A stretch of 64,000 nt of DNA, from NCBI GenBank assembly GCA_028817435.1, contig JAPPPQ010000001.1:1-64000 (forward strand), given 5' to 3'. The notes below the pieces were generated by a model. That model was not told where the DNA came from. It did no database searches and saw only the letters and a list, made by a program, of their open reading frames with translations. This stretch comes from Deltaproteobacteria bacterium (GTDB lineage: Bacteria; Myxococcota_A; UBA9160; UBA6930). Made by a program: the position numbers and the translations under genes. This document shows positions 12,101 through 17,105 of the stretch, piece by piece; the first letter of the stretch is position 1; each line of letters starts with the position of its first letter.

Positions 12101-13370
12101 GATCGGTGGCCGTGGCGGCCAGCTCGGTCGTTGCGCCCTCGTCCACCGTGATTGTGTCAAAGTCCCACGCTTCGCCGTCAACAGTGAGCATGGCTGTCGG
12201 AAATTCGATGTCGTTCACGGTGACGGAGGTCACAACGCTTCGCCGGGTGGGGGTGGAGCCGGCTCGCATGGTGGTGATGTCGAGGCGGAAGTAGAGCGTT
12301 GTGGGCTCAATCACATCCGGCGCGGTGACCGTGCCGTGCTGCAGGCGAAGGGTGGGCACGATGCCAGTGAAGCCGGCTCGAATCAGCGCCCCGTCCCCGG
12401 TCGTGATCGTCAACGCGTCGTCACTGCTGACTGCGGTGGCGCCGCTCATGTCGGTCACCTGCACCCAATCCATGCTGTAGCTGGGCCTGCCGGCAATGCC
12501 GAGTTGAGCGAGCAGAACGGGGTTCAGGGATGGAAGAGTGCTCCCGCTGCTGCTGAGTGTGATGGTCTGGCCCTCGTTCACCGTTCCCGGCGACGCGCTC
12601 GCCTTGGGGGTTCCCGGATAGCCCGCCGGTATGGAGAACTGGTAGTAATCGGAGCGCGGATACCAGCCCCCGCCGGGAGTATCGGGGTGGCTTGCGGCGG
12701 TGGGGTCTTTGGTGGTTCGATCAAAGCCCCGCGACCCGCCCCGGCCCGGCGAATTGCCGAGCATTGCGCGGTTTGCAGTGCCGATCTGGATGGTTTCGCC
12801 CGCCGCCAGGCTGCGGGTGGCCTGGCGATCTGCATTGTTCAAATGCCGGTCCGCGGATCGCCTCGTGAGGAAATAGCGAAAGCCCCGAACGCCCTGGTCT
12901 ATTGTGAGACGCAGGGGAATCCGCAGATACCCCCCGCTGTCGGCGGCGGCCTGCACCTCTGCCGCCGGAAAATCCCAGAAGCTGCGCCGGGGGCTGAATC
13001 CGTTTGCAGCCGCCGGGCCGTATCCGTCATGCACCGGCTGCACATTGTCAAAATGCGTCTCCGCAGATACGGGGCCGCCCGAGGTCGCAGACGCGCTGTT
13101 GAAGGTCGCGATGAAAAAGGCGATGCGCAGCGGGCCGGTCTGGATGACTTTGGCGCAGCCGGGAGAAACGGCGAAGCGCATCTGGAAGTCGCGGTCCATG
13201 CTGATGGTGCTCGGCTGGACGGGCTCGGTGCCCGTCCGCGCCACATCTACCTCGCAGACGGGCTGCGAGACGGACTGCGCCTGCGCCTGCAAAGCCCCGA
13301 GACACAACAGGGCCGCCGCGGCCAGAGCCCAAAGGCCCGGGCCGCCCCGGCAACGGGGGGGAATCCGCAT
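111..13370 (-). CDS. Giant autotransporter-like surface protein with PKD/cadherin-like and Calx-beta repeats
   Basis: This is a 4419-residue predicted secreted and outer-membrane-anchored protein. Residues 1-32 form a signal peptide (Arg-rich start, Leu/Ala core, ALQAQAQ end). About residues 250-950 hold some six PKD/cadherin-like modules (VNEGQTITLSSSGS, DPDGDTALSYEW). About residues 950-3850 hold roughly 19 Calx-beta-like repeats, each marked by an acidic line such as LNEPEETITLSL or LNEGPETLIVRL. An Ala/Gly/Pro linker follows, then a beta-barrel from about 4030 to the C-terminal Phe (ends LRLTGSLRF), as in type V autotransporters. Calx-beta folds usually bind calcium; adhesion is an inference. 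No secretion partner is adjacent. The ATG at 13370 is 44 bases after panD and is preceded by a near-palindrome rather than a clear ribosome site. Confidence 0.85.
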   Translation of the reverse strand: MRIPPRCRGGPGLWALAAAALLCLGALQAQAQSVSQPVCEVDVARTGTEPVQPSTISMDRDFQMRFAVSPGCAKVIQTGPLRIAFFIATFNSASATSGGPVSAETHFDNVQPVHDGYGPAAANGFSPRRSFWDFPAAEVQAAADSGGYLRIPLRLTIDQGVRGFRYFLTRRSADRHLNNADRQATRSLAAGETIQIGTANRAMLGNSPGRGGSRGFDRTTKDPTAASHPDTPGGGWYPRSDYYQFSIPAGYPGTPKASASPGTVNEGQTITLSSSGSTLPSLNPVLLAQLGIAGRPSYSMDWVQVTDMSGATAVSSDDALTITTGDGALIRAGFTGIVPTLRLQHGTVTAPDVIEPTTLYFRLDITTMRAGSTPTRRSVVTSVTVNDIEFPTAMLTVDGEAWDFDTITVDEGATTELAATATDPDGDTALSYEWTSSPALSFDNPASPTQTITWPSDLTARSTRPFSIQILVTDSQGLARDTSPQVTVRDTTPPTASTSGSDTSAQAGDTEVTLDGRSSRRAGGGSPDDASGITFNWIQTATASSDTALVSGDTNHVTLTGANSSMAEFTAPSVTRPTTLHFLLTVTDEVTTRTATARAAVRVATAALMASAGSNQTVTDFDDAGTATTVTLSGLAAMGTIAAADFDYAWVQVTSEDDATAVANDAANYIALANANTATATFTAPDVPTTVTYYFQLTVNQTGMSAEDDDVVAITVNDNEAPTATISTAAASVNEGTMTALSASGTEPDSDTVTYAWTVSPDISPSPFGDATMASTTITWPTLPAGVASRAYTLTWAVTDSRSLTGTAEVVFTVQNQDGPPTARAGTTAENNRFLPGATVTLQGDGSTNAVGVANTGLSYAWIQTADATSTAALTSSHMDYVMLSSATAANPTFTAPSTDATLHFRLTVTDTMFTAGTVNSDTARVAVAVELPAAVIVDRVAGNLTEGGTGFGFRACRRSGGGQNVTGAIRVVATISGTPNAADDDVENGDFATARGGSMTTSSGVLQIGAGADCAEAYNLFYAKADRLLEAEEAFRVTLSLEAGADSGGVPVYLAGGVSTTLDRSVADNDSATASITRMDTDGFTEGVSGTVGTAVFRVTVNGAELAAAATITFTVSGGTPPGSMTGNDYTVTPAEVGGTYTLTVNPMPDGAPDYAEITLTQVNDTEVETAETITVTITGAATTIGTVSIAASPMDAASAVLVDDDGVKEADLSIARATDGDGFTEGASGGAGSTSFTVTLSAALPNSVTAPFSISGASADDYDITAPTGLMPSATGGSVTIAAGQTTATITLTASSDTSLEGDETLTVTLGSTYTYGTGVPGITVTRHNTDFAATATITDGSTPTITLTAPMGNLDETPTSDSATNHQGVFTVAITGVDLTAAASIVFSVTGCGTGQSADCTFTPASPLTIPAGGDGSQQATITVTARADTLNEPEETITLSLDSGSMGSVTLDVSAVADASTAIEDDDPVLATISHTGGTGEVTDDDGNVLGYNEAGSLSFKVTLSGGERATGVLTSLQIAVVGTESRGLQPSEFEITAPSGPTGTRLIGGLTYTTFSIVIRHDEDSADIELDLLGDERSEGHEPLRLIGSNGGVNRLRFGQLGSGPIRYGAIQYAQNGRTVTVDVYDDDDITISLVQASGTDTDPDTAGIQVREGSTVLLLATLSHAAEGGITFHYTARIATQANEEGQADNSGTMGLGTAADADFYPRGERVPNNMIHSSTRAIAGQMDADIRIEIKADRLAEADETLTVTLTSEDFPPRLRGPFGRGNDSVDLIIVANSAAAHSLSLSGPASLDEGDAAQTYTITRNGPAIPDGTALSVIWGFQNGAGENAVAAADFTGGLPAGGTLSFSGSETSKTFTIDPAQDALAEGGADGEENFTLTLAKDTTDSTETELGGVHVATTSFAVSLGDSSDNLVVAIHNRSASPISEDDGTVTWRISVTGATSTAAVTVPFTIMNTGSNTALTAGDYDITAPGGVAASANSGSITINAGDGSAANMCGTCGSITVTARSDTLLEGPENLTLLLGTPTGGGGLIALSAAVTTPGAEAPAGGAMPATITDTDQLTATLSGGGAVNEGGNAEVTVTLSGATHTADVVVAYTVGADTDDATANAGAEDHDFTAGDSITIAPGTNSGVIRIAVAEDNLNEAGETFAVSVSNSQVTSSGAVAAAASPRTFTITDDDPITYGIAPVSGQSATLSEGGSASFTITLSGGRLPADARVTASVTGAVDSGDYNITAPGGIGEAAQSAAVLLVAQSSPTSGAATASGVFSLSITADQLNEAAETLTVSIAPPEFSGSGVLTAGETSARLSIRQSDPLTVSVTRSSPAGAGGVDEGQAVVFRVALSHRSGGAVNVPWTAQMGTQMHRQGQGANSASQPDLTASGVTPSVANGLTALSGTLQIAAGSMDGMVSITANSDGVDELEESFTFTISAPMGGAQSGAVALGSPAQATASINPAAHIVRVQGPNAAVAEGAHAEFTLRLPASTTSPRSTPLTVAYAVSGGQSGVDYAAADGSGSVTFSASETTKPVRIAILSDGLNEGEETITLALGEVTNANTFPGGAIALGSASATIAASNPATYSLGNGRAAEPAANAAGSLRIPVTLSARSAGEVTIPFSIGSGTAVAGSDYTTPAALQVIIPAGQMTGNIEIALLADPVHEADETIPITLGATPVVGSGGGAVSLSTAAGANTGTGTISGNDPLEVDIRLANAAQTSVSEGAPVALRLGLAAGGAAAASQGDVLITFTTQVVQQNAAAGAAANTGGDGADIALPENNCGDTPAAVTVAADGSATGCIRIPAGETSQQFSIQTLYDGLDENGADDSIPDETVTLSLTSFASSLGASAAAIGLTPATERQTGSFTINNIDSRRQLSLRASATALQEEAGAQLSFSLDMTGAEVASSFEVAWEITGASTAVAEDTTGARSGTLAIPAGHSASSAALQITALGIVDDALNEGPETLIVRLSEAPGHPLMTAGGRPGTFGGPATTFATASVTATIGASDPVAVSLARRAGETGRLVSGQAANYIARLGATASTNLRLSIAATLGGNALTLPPVTAAAGESEAAVLLPANLINAATAAASGEVQLAVSISGVTGAPPGATAAPHAANAAAENIAVTGWELSLAPTGSATQRVQVGEGGALEVTVSLRGAPGPGALQIPWAVTGGVNAPGQTCPATGAAVAADFQGGAFPSGTLNLSGQTTATIQVQTLQDAEDESASGPDCFTVALGAQSAWTGAQAGAVEVSGASAAYAEIADALRTLAAAVRSASVDEDAGTAANVPGATVRFTITMRGTENPTEEVRVPWSLRSPDNSLTLGGGAAGLGANSLATRDLSPGAVLSGAVVFPAGADVSGAGNTIEVPVPIAQDALNEGPERLQLSIGDVPRGAGGQSGDIPGTLVSTTTADATVSASDDITVFLAPDPNQGTLTAGESARYTLSFGTTRVNGAVVPIVPTTEVRIPLSVTVGGAPVTLPPAAAAPGPDGNAQIETGNTVVVPSGATQVTVEIPAEEIDAQGQSGTPTLTIAAQTPAADSLPAGAEARPATAQDAAAESQRETERQGRTVVVSAAPPPAQIAGWEITIARPNTDQAPEGAGYQVTFTVEGDTGELSPGGVQIPWAIAASPASTGGLRTRPEDFAPSRSTPPAYDCGQSASAPGACARFPSGRVTIARGAAALTTLAIEIFDDGAEEGQTPEGFTLTLSPLTGPDAAQTTIATGGVQLGALQAEIPALRVDLRIADATAPEGASAEFVLTLSDFSGGARTTRPITVAYMLASGAQPGGALLGEDFTAPATAPGASNCPAQRICALIPAGAQAGAAHRILVPLLLDGRLEPRESFTLTITAATGGGGTVRLRNAAATGTITDDADQSARRRQRVSALVTVLDRQTALLASDAITARLSRPRTKAAQSAQLTLASRNLLARTPRPAEASSPGAPDALGLALYGAAGLGGAAAGLPGAPDATGAPGATAAPSHTGGAAPASAFGGLGAGLAGGANLGSRTALPTLAQLLSGSRFSAATFFDPAHLAAGMEVWGSGGVASLRANPQQSGGALHYDGDSTAFFIGADRPLRQSLLAGLALGWSAGDLNFTDRAGGLELRGNLSTHTLSLHPYIGWQPGPHLRTWLMLGFGSGSVDTEEREASGAAQLSRTLNGSADSSLFMFSTGFAGRRQLSDAADLKLGLSLMRVSSDVDGGRFHDGAELPGVRGRSTRLGGEAELGRSYQFSGLSLRPFGTLRFRLDRSSLISAGEQRGMEKSLDWGAGLQAAWPNLGLDGRFALSRQLNQTGHEEQRISVDLSYDLSGDSRGLTLALQSALRQSHRPLSAPALSAASAGQMEQSLSGEIGYGVAFRQFGHSGLLTPYGRFDLRQSTPLYAAGLRLTTTRHLSLGLESTFTPPAANSTPATYNLRLTGSLRF

Positions 13371-13374
13371 GGGC

Positions 13375-13390
13375 GGGCAGTATACCGCCC
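13375..13390. promoter_or_regulatory. Near-perfect palindrome before the giant surface-protein gene
   Basis: GGGCAGTATACCGCCC is a 16-base inverted repeat with one mismatched pair. It lies 5 bases upstream of the ATG of the giant gene. On the minus strand it contains TATACT, a good -10-like hexamer, which would give an almost leaderless transcript. It could be an operator or a core promoter. No convincing -35 is seen. Confidence 0.3.
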
Positions 13391-13414
13391 TTCGCAGGCC
13401 CCGCCCCGCGAAAA

Positions 13415-13765
13415 TCAGCGGCGGATGCGGTTGCGGGAATCCACGAAAATGCGCCGGGGACGCCAGGCGGCGGCGGCGGAATCCTCCACCTGCGCGAAGC
13501 TGGCGATGATGACGATGTGCTGCGGCTTCACCAGGTGCGCGGCTGCGCCGTTGATGCAGATTTCGCCGCTGCCCGGCGCGCCGGGAATGGCGTAGGTCTG
13601 CAGGCGCGCGCCGTTGCTGCAGTTCCAGATGTCCACGCGCTCGTGGGGCAGCAGGTCGGCGGCGGCCATCAACTCGGAATCGATGCTGACGCTGCCCTCG
13701 TATTCGAGATTGGCCTCGGTGACGGTGGCGCGGTGGATTTTGGACTTGAGCAGGGTGCGGTGCAC
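13415..13765 (-). CDS. panD: Aspartate 1-decarboxylase precursor (PanD)
   Basis: PanD makes beta-alanine from L-aspartate for pantothenate synthesis. The 116-residue pro-enzyme starts at a GTG 2 bases after the panC stop codon. The self-cleavage site is visible at Gly24-Ser25 ([10 protein letters not shown]), where the family forms its pyruvoyl group. Lys9 ([14 protein letters not shown]) and the later N-G-A-A-A-H motif also match the family. It is last in a panB-panC-panD operon. The longer open frame upstream belongs to panC in another frame, so the GTG start is preferred. Confidence 0.93.
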   Translation of the reverse strand: MHRTLLKSKIHRATVTEANLEYEGSVSIDSELMAAADLLPHERVDIWNCSNGARLQTYAIPGAPGSGEICINGAAAHLVKPQHIVIIASFAQVEDSAAAAWRPRRIFVDSRNRIRR

Positions 13766-13767
13766 GG

Positions 13768-14661
13768 TCAGTCCTCCCGGCCCGCGCGCGCGGACGGCGC
13801 GGGGGTGAGAATGCGGTTGTCTATGAGCCGCACCCGCTGTGCAGGTGCGGCGGCGGGAAAGAAGGCGGCCAGGGCGAGCAGGGTGGGAGCGCAGAGCACA
13901 GGCGGCGCGGGGGCCAGGCTTTCGGGGCAGCGCAGCTCGGCGTAATCGAGCGCGGCCCCGGCGGCGGCGATGGGGCCGCGCGCAATGTGCAGCAGGGCTT
14001 CGCGCCCGTGCTCGCCCCGGGCGCAGGCGCGCTCGGCAGCGCCCAGGGCGCGGGAAAGCGACAGGGCCTGCGGGCGCGCGCATTTTGCGAGCAGCGCGTT
14101 GCGGCTGGAAAGCGCCAGCCCGGAGGCTTCGCGCACGGTGGGCACGCCGATAATCGAAACGCCCATGTGCAGATCGCGGACCATGCGCCGCACCAGGGCG
14201 AGCTGCTGGTAATCTTTTTGGCCGAAGCAGGCAATTTGCGGGCGCGCGGCCAACAGCAGCTTGGCCACCACAGTGGCCACGCCCCGGAAATGGCCGGGGC
14301 GGGAGCGCCCGCAGAGCGGCGTCTGCAGCTCGCGGACCTCTACCCAGGTTTGCGCGCCTTCGGGGTAAAGCTCGGCGGCGGGGGGGAGCCAGGCGATATC
14401 CACGCCCCTGGCGCGGCAGGCGGCGAGATCGGCGGATTCGCAGCGGGGGTAGGCGGCGAGATCGGCGGCGTCTTCGAACTGCGCCGGGTTGACGAAGATG
14501 GAGAGCGCCACGCAGTCGGCCTGTGCCCGCGCGGCATCTACCAGCGCCAGGTGGCCCTGGTGCAGTGCGCCCATGGTCGGCACCAGCGCCAGGCGGCGGC
14601 CGGCGGCGGCGAGCTCTTGCGAGCGCGCCCGCATGGCCCCGGTGCTGCGCAACACCTCCAT
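13768..14661 (-). CDS. panC: Pantothenate synthetase (PanC)
   Basis: PanC ligates pantoate and beta-alanine with ATP in the cytoplasm. The 297-residue product is close to the usual 280-290. Family motifs are visible in order: [14 protein letters not shown] near residue 28 (HIGH-like nucleotide site), [16 protein letters not shown] and SSRNALL. The ATG at 14661 has GAGCGGGGA just upstream. It sits 10 bases after panB and 2 bases before panD, so the three are surely co-transcribed. The open frame extends to 15060 inside panB, but that part is not PanC-like. Confidence 0.95.
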   Translation of the reverse strand: MEVLRSTGAMRARSQELAAAGRRLALVPTMGALHQGHLALVDAARAQADCVALSIFVNPAQFEDAADLAAYPRCESADLAACRARGVDIAWLPPAAELYPEGAQTWVEVRELQTPLCGRSRPGHFRGVATVVAKLLLAARPQIACFGQKDYQQLALVRRMVRDLHMGVSIIGVPTVREASGLALSSRNALLAKCARPQALSLSRALGAAERACARGEHGREALLHIARGPIAAAGAALDYAELRCPESLAPAPPVLCAPTLLALAAFFPAAAPAQRVRLIDNRILTPAPSARAGRED

Positions 14662-14671
14662 TCCCCGCTCC

Positions 14672-15499
14672 TTACTCGCCGTAACAGTGCTCGGGGGCGG
14701 GGAATTTGCGCTCGGCGACCTCTTCGGCGAAGGCGCGGGCGGCCTGAGAGGCCAGCGCGCCCAGCCCGGCAAAGCGCCGGGCGAAAGAGGGGGTGGATTC
14801 CGAAAGGCCCAGCAGGTCGTGCATGACCAGCACCTGGCCATCGCAATCGGCCCCCGCGCCAATGCCGATGGTGGGAATGGAGAGCGCGCCGGTGATCTCC
14901 CGGGCCAGCGGCGCGGGCACGCCCTCGATGACCACGGCGAAGGCCCCGGCGGCCTCGACAGCCAGGGCGTCGCGCAGCACGCGCTGGCGGCCCGCCGCGC
15001 CCCGGCCCTGCACCCGATAGCCGCCCATGCGGTGCAGCGATTGCGGCGTAAGGCCCACATGGCCCATTACCGGCACCTCGGCGGCGGTAATGCGCGCGAT
15101 GCTCTCGCGCCGCGCTTCGCCGCCCTCCAGCTTCACCGCCGCCACGCCGCCCTCTTTGACCATGCGCAGGGCACTGCGCAGCGCCTGCTCGGGCGAAACC
15201 TGGTAGGCGCCAAAGGGCAGATCGCCCACCACCAGCGCCCGCCGCGCGGCGCGCGACACCATTTCGCAGTGGTAGATCATCTCGGAGAGCGTGACGGGCA
15301 GGGTGCTCTCCCGGCCCTGCACCGTGTTGCCGAGGGAATCGCCCACCAGCAGCACATCAATGCCCGCGCGGTCGAAGATTTGCGCGAAGCTGTGGTCGTA
15401 GGCCGTCAGCATGGCAAAGGGCGCGCGCCCCTTGCGAAGCCGCAGGGAGCGCGCCGTAACCCGGCGCTCCCGCGCGGCGGAAGCCATCCCCAGCGACAT
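14672..15499 (-). CDS. panB: 3-methyl-2-oxobutanoate hydroxymethyltransferase (PanB)
   Basis: PanB transfers a hydroxymethyl group from methylene-tetrahydrofolate to 2-oxoisovalerate, the first committed pantothenate step. The chosen ATG at 15499 gives 275 residues and has GGGGAGG 7 bases upstream; a start 33 bases earlier is possible but has poorer support. Motifs seen are MLTAYDHSFAQIFDRAGIDVLLVGDSLG (metal-binding Asp), AAVKLEGG, PVMGHVGLTPQS and IPTIGIGAGADCDGQVLV. It is first in panBCD, with a TTGACA promoter upstream. Confidence 0.95.
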   Translation of the reverse strand: MSLGMASAARERRVTARSLRLRKGRAPFAMLTAYDHSFAQIFDRAGIDVLLVGDSLGNTVQGRESTLPVTLSEMIYHCEMVSRAARRALVVGDLPFGAYQVSPEQALRSALRMVKEGGVAAVKLEGGEARRESIARITAAEVPVMGHVGLTPQSLHRMGGYRVQGRGAAGRQRVLRDALAVEAAGAFAVVIEGVPAPLAREITGALSIPTIGIGAGADCDGQVLVMHDLLGLSESTPSFARRFAGLGALASQAARAFAEEVAERKFPAPEHCYGE

Positions 15500-15562
15500 G
15501 GCCGCCTCCCCGCCTGCTGGTGAAGACCGCACCCTGCGGTTCCTCCCAGACTCACGCCCCAG

Positions 15563-15592
15563 AGCCTATCCCCCTCCCCGCCCCCGTGTCAA
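15563..15592 (-). promoter_or_regulatory. Sigma-70-type promoter for panBCD
   Basis: On the minus strand there is a perfect -35 TTGACA (15587-15592) and, after 18 bases, a -10 TAGGCT (15563-15568). It is about 65 bases upstream of the panB start, between panB and the toxin gene. Confidence 0.5.
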
Positions 15593-15614
15593 GGCCCCCA
15601 CGGCCCGCCGGCGC

Positions 15615-15878
15615 TCAGCGGAACAGGTCGGAATGGGAGCCTGTGCGCACCAGCACGAGGACATCGGCCTCCTGACGCCAGATCAGCAGCCAGTCCGGCT
15701 CAATGTGGCATTCCATAAAGCCGCGCCCGCCGCGCAGCGGGTGGGGCCGGTGACGGGGTGCGAGGGGCTGCCCGGCGGCGATGCGGCGGACCAGCTGCCA
15801 CAGCTTCCCGGCATCCTTGCCGCGCCGGACTGCCTTTTTGAGATCGCGCCTGAAGCTCGAGTGGGTGCGATACTTCAC
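15615..15878 (-). CDS. YafQ-type mRNA interferase toxin (RelE superfamily)
   Basis: The 87-residue product matches the YafQ/RelE-fold toxin layout: an N-terminal Tyr-Arg-(Thr) strand, a basic helix (SFRRDLKKAVRRGKD), a central HPLRGGRGFMECHIEPDWLLIW, and a C-terminal RTGSHSDLF. The His, Asp and final Phe of these lines correspond to the catalytic residues known for E. coli YafQ. It probably cuts mRNA on the ribosome. The GTG start at 15878 overlaps the antitoxin stop as GTGA, the coupling expected of a toxin-antitoxin pair. All key residues appear present, so it is likely active. Confidence 0.85.
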   Translation of the reverse strand: MKYRTHSSFRRDLKKAVRRGKDAGKLWQLVRRIAAGQPLAPRHRPHPLRGGRGFMECHIEPDWLLIWRQEADVLVLVRTGSHSDLFR

Positions 15879-16129
15879 CGGCCCCGGGTGGAGGCGATGA
15901 GATCGTCGAGATTCTCCCAATCGGCCAGGCCGCGGCCCGCTTCGACATCGCGCAGTGCGCGGCGCGTCGCGGCGTTCGGGGCGTGGTGATCCGCGGGAAG
16001 CGCGCAGTGCGGGGACACCCGCTGCCTGGAAAAGAGACGCATGAAGCCGGCGGCGGAATGCAAGACCGACCCCGCCCGCTGCCTCAGCGTCTCTGCGCGC
16101 GCACCTGCGGCGCCGATTTCGATGCTCAT
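15875..16129 (-). CDS. RelB/DinJ-family antitoxin
   Basis: The 84-residue product has the RelB/DinJ layout: a short N-terminal strand region for DNA binding, a helix (AETLRQRAGSVLHSAAGFMRLFSRQ), then PNAATRRALRDVEAGRGLADWENLDDL, the region that wraps the toxin. The ATG at 16129 has AAGGAG 6 bases upstream. It precedes and overlaps the YafQ-like gene by 4 bases and has its own promoter. By family knowledge it neutralises the toxin and represses the operon. The N-terminal strand is less canonical than in DinJ. Confidence 0.8.
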   Translation of the reverse strand: MSIEIGAAGARAETLRQRAGSVLHSAAGFMRLFSRQRVSPHCALPADHHAPNAATRRALRDVEAGRGLADWENLDDLIASTRGR

Positions 16130-16154
16130 CGGAGACTCCTTGGGACCGGGGGGA

Positions 16155-16183
16155 GGTGTAGAGGGAGAGGGAGGGAGTGTCAA
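16155..16183 (-). promoter_or_regulatory. Promoter of the toxin-antitoxin operon
   Basis: On the minus strand there is a perfect TTGACA (16178-16183), a 17-base spacer and TACACC (16155-16160). It starts only a few bases beyond the ksgA stop codon, so the module carries its own promoter. Confidence 0.5.
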
Positions 16184-16187
16184 CCCC

Positions 16188-17105
16188 TTAGCCTGGAATA
16201 GTGCGGGCCAGAGAGAGCCAGGTGGCGGGGGAGAGTTGCTGGGCGCGGGCGGCAGGGGGGAGGCCGTGTTGGGCCAGGCGGCGGCGCACCTCGGCGGGGT
16301 TGAGGCCGGCGGCGTGGGCCAGCGAGTTGGCGAGGGTCTTGCGGCGGTGGGCGAAACCGGCGCGCAGCAGCGCTTCCAGGCGCGGCAACTCGGCGGCGCT
16401 GGGCGGGCCAGCGCGAGGCGCGGCGCTGGGCGGGCTGGTGTGAGGCTCGGCGTGGCCGGCGGACGGCGCGGGGGGGCGGGGGGTGAGAGTCAGGAAGGTG
16501 GAGGTGACGCGGGGCACGGGGTAGAAGCAGCGCGGGTGCAAATCCAGGCGCGGGCCGGGGCGGGCGAGCCAGGCGTGCAGAACGGCCAGCGAGCCGTAGC
16601 CGCGCTCTCCCGGCGCGGCGCCAATGCGCGCCGCCATTTCGCGCTGCACCGTCACCCCCCAGCCTTCCAGCAGCGGCGCCATGCCCAGAAAGACGCGCAG
16701 CAGCGGCGCAGCCGCCGAAAAGGGCAGGTTCGCCACCACGCGCACGGGCGGGCCAAGTGCGGCGGCCAGCCCGGCCAGGTCCTGCTCCAGGGCGTCGGCG
16801 TGATGCAGCGCCACTTCGCGCGGCAATGCGCTCTCGGCGCGCAGCGCACGCACCAGCCCGGCGTCCACCTCCAGAGTCGCCACCCGCCGCGCCTGCGCCG
16901 CCAGCGCCCGGGTGAGAATGCCGAGGCCGGTTCCCACTTCCAGCACGGCGTCTTCTGCGCGCACCCCCGCCAGGCGCACCAGCTTCGCCGCCAGTTGCTC
17001 GTCCCACAGGAAGTTCTGCCCCCGCTCCCGGTGAGGCGCCAGCCCGTGCCGCTGCAAAAACTCCCGCGCCGCCGCAGCACTTCCGCTGCCGGCGGTGGAT
17101 TTCAC
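16188..17105 (-). CDS. ksgA: 16S rRNA dimethyladenosine transferase (KsgA)
   Basis: KsgA dimethylates two adjacent adenines near the 3' end of 16S rRNA and acts as a late 30S assembly checkpoint. The 305-residue product shows GQNFLWDEQLAAKLV, the SAM motif VLEVGTGLGILTRAL and the acidic VATLEVDAGLV. Its catalytic motif reads NLPF, where the family usually has NLPY. The C-terminal domain is Pro/Arg-rich and ends near QLSPATWLSL. The GTG start at 17105 overlaps the tsaD stop (GTGA). It is last in the tol-dksA-tsaD-ksgA run. Confidence 0.93.
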   Translation of the reverse strand: MKSTAGSGSAAAAREFLQRHGLAPHRERGQNFLWDEQLAAKLVRLAGVRAEDAVLEVGTGLGILTRALAAQARRVATLEVDAGLVRALRAESALPREVALHHADALEQDLAGLAAALGPPVRVVANLPFSAAAPLLRVFLGMAPLLEGWGVTVQREMAARIGAAPGERGYGSLAVLHAWLARPGPRLDLHPRCFYPVPRVTSTFLTLTPRPPAPSAGHAEPHTSPPSAAPRAGPPSAAELPRLEALLRAGFAHRRKTLANSLAHAAGLNPAEVRRRLAQHGLPPAARAQQLSPATWLSLARTIPG

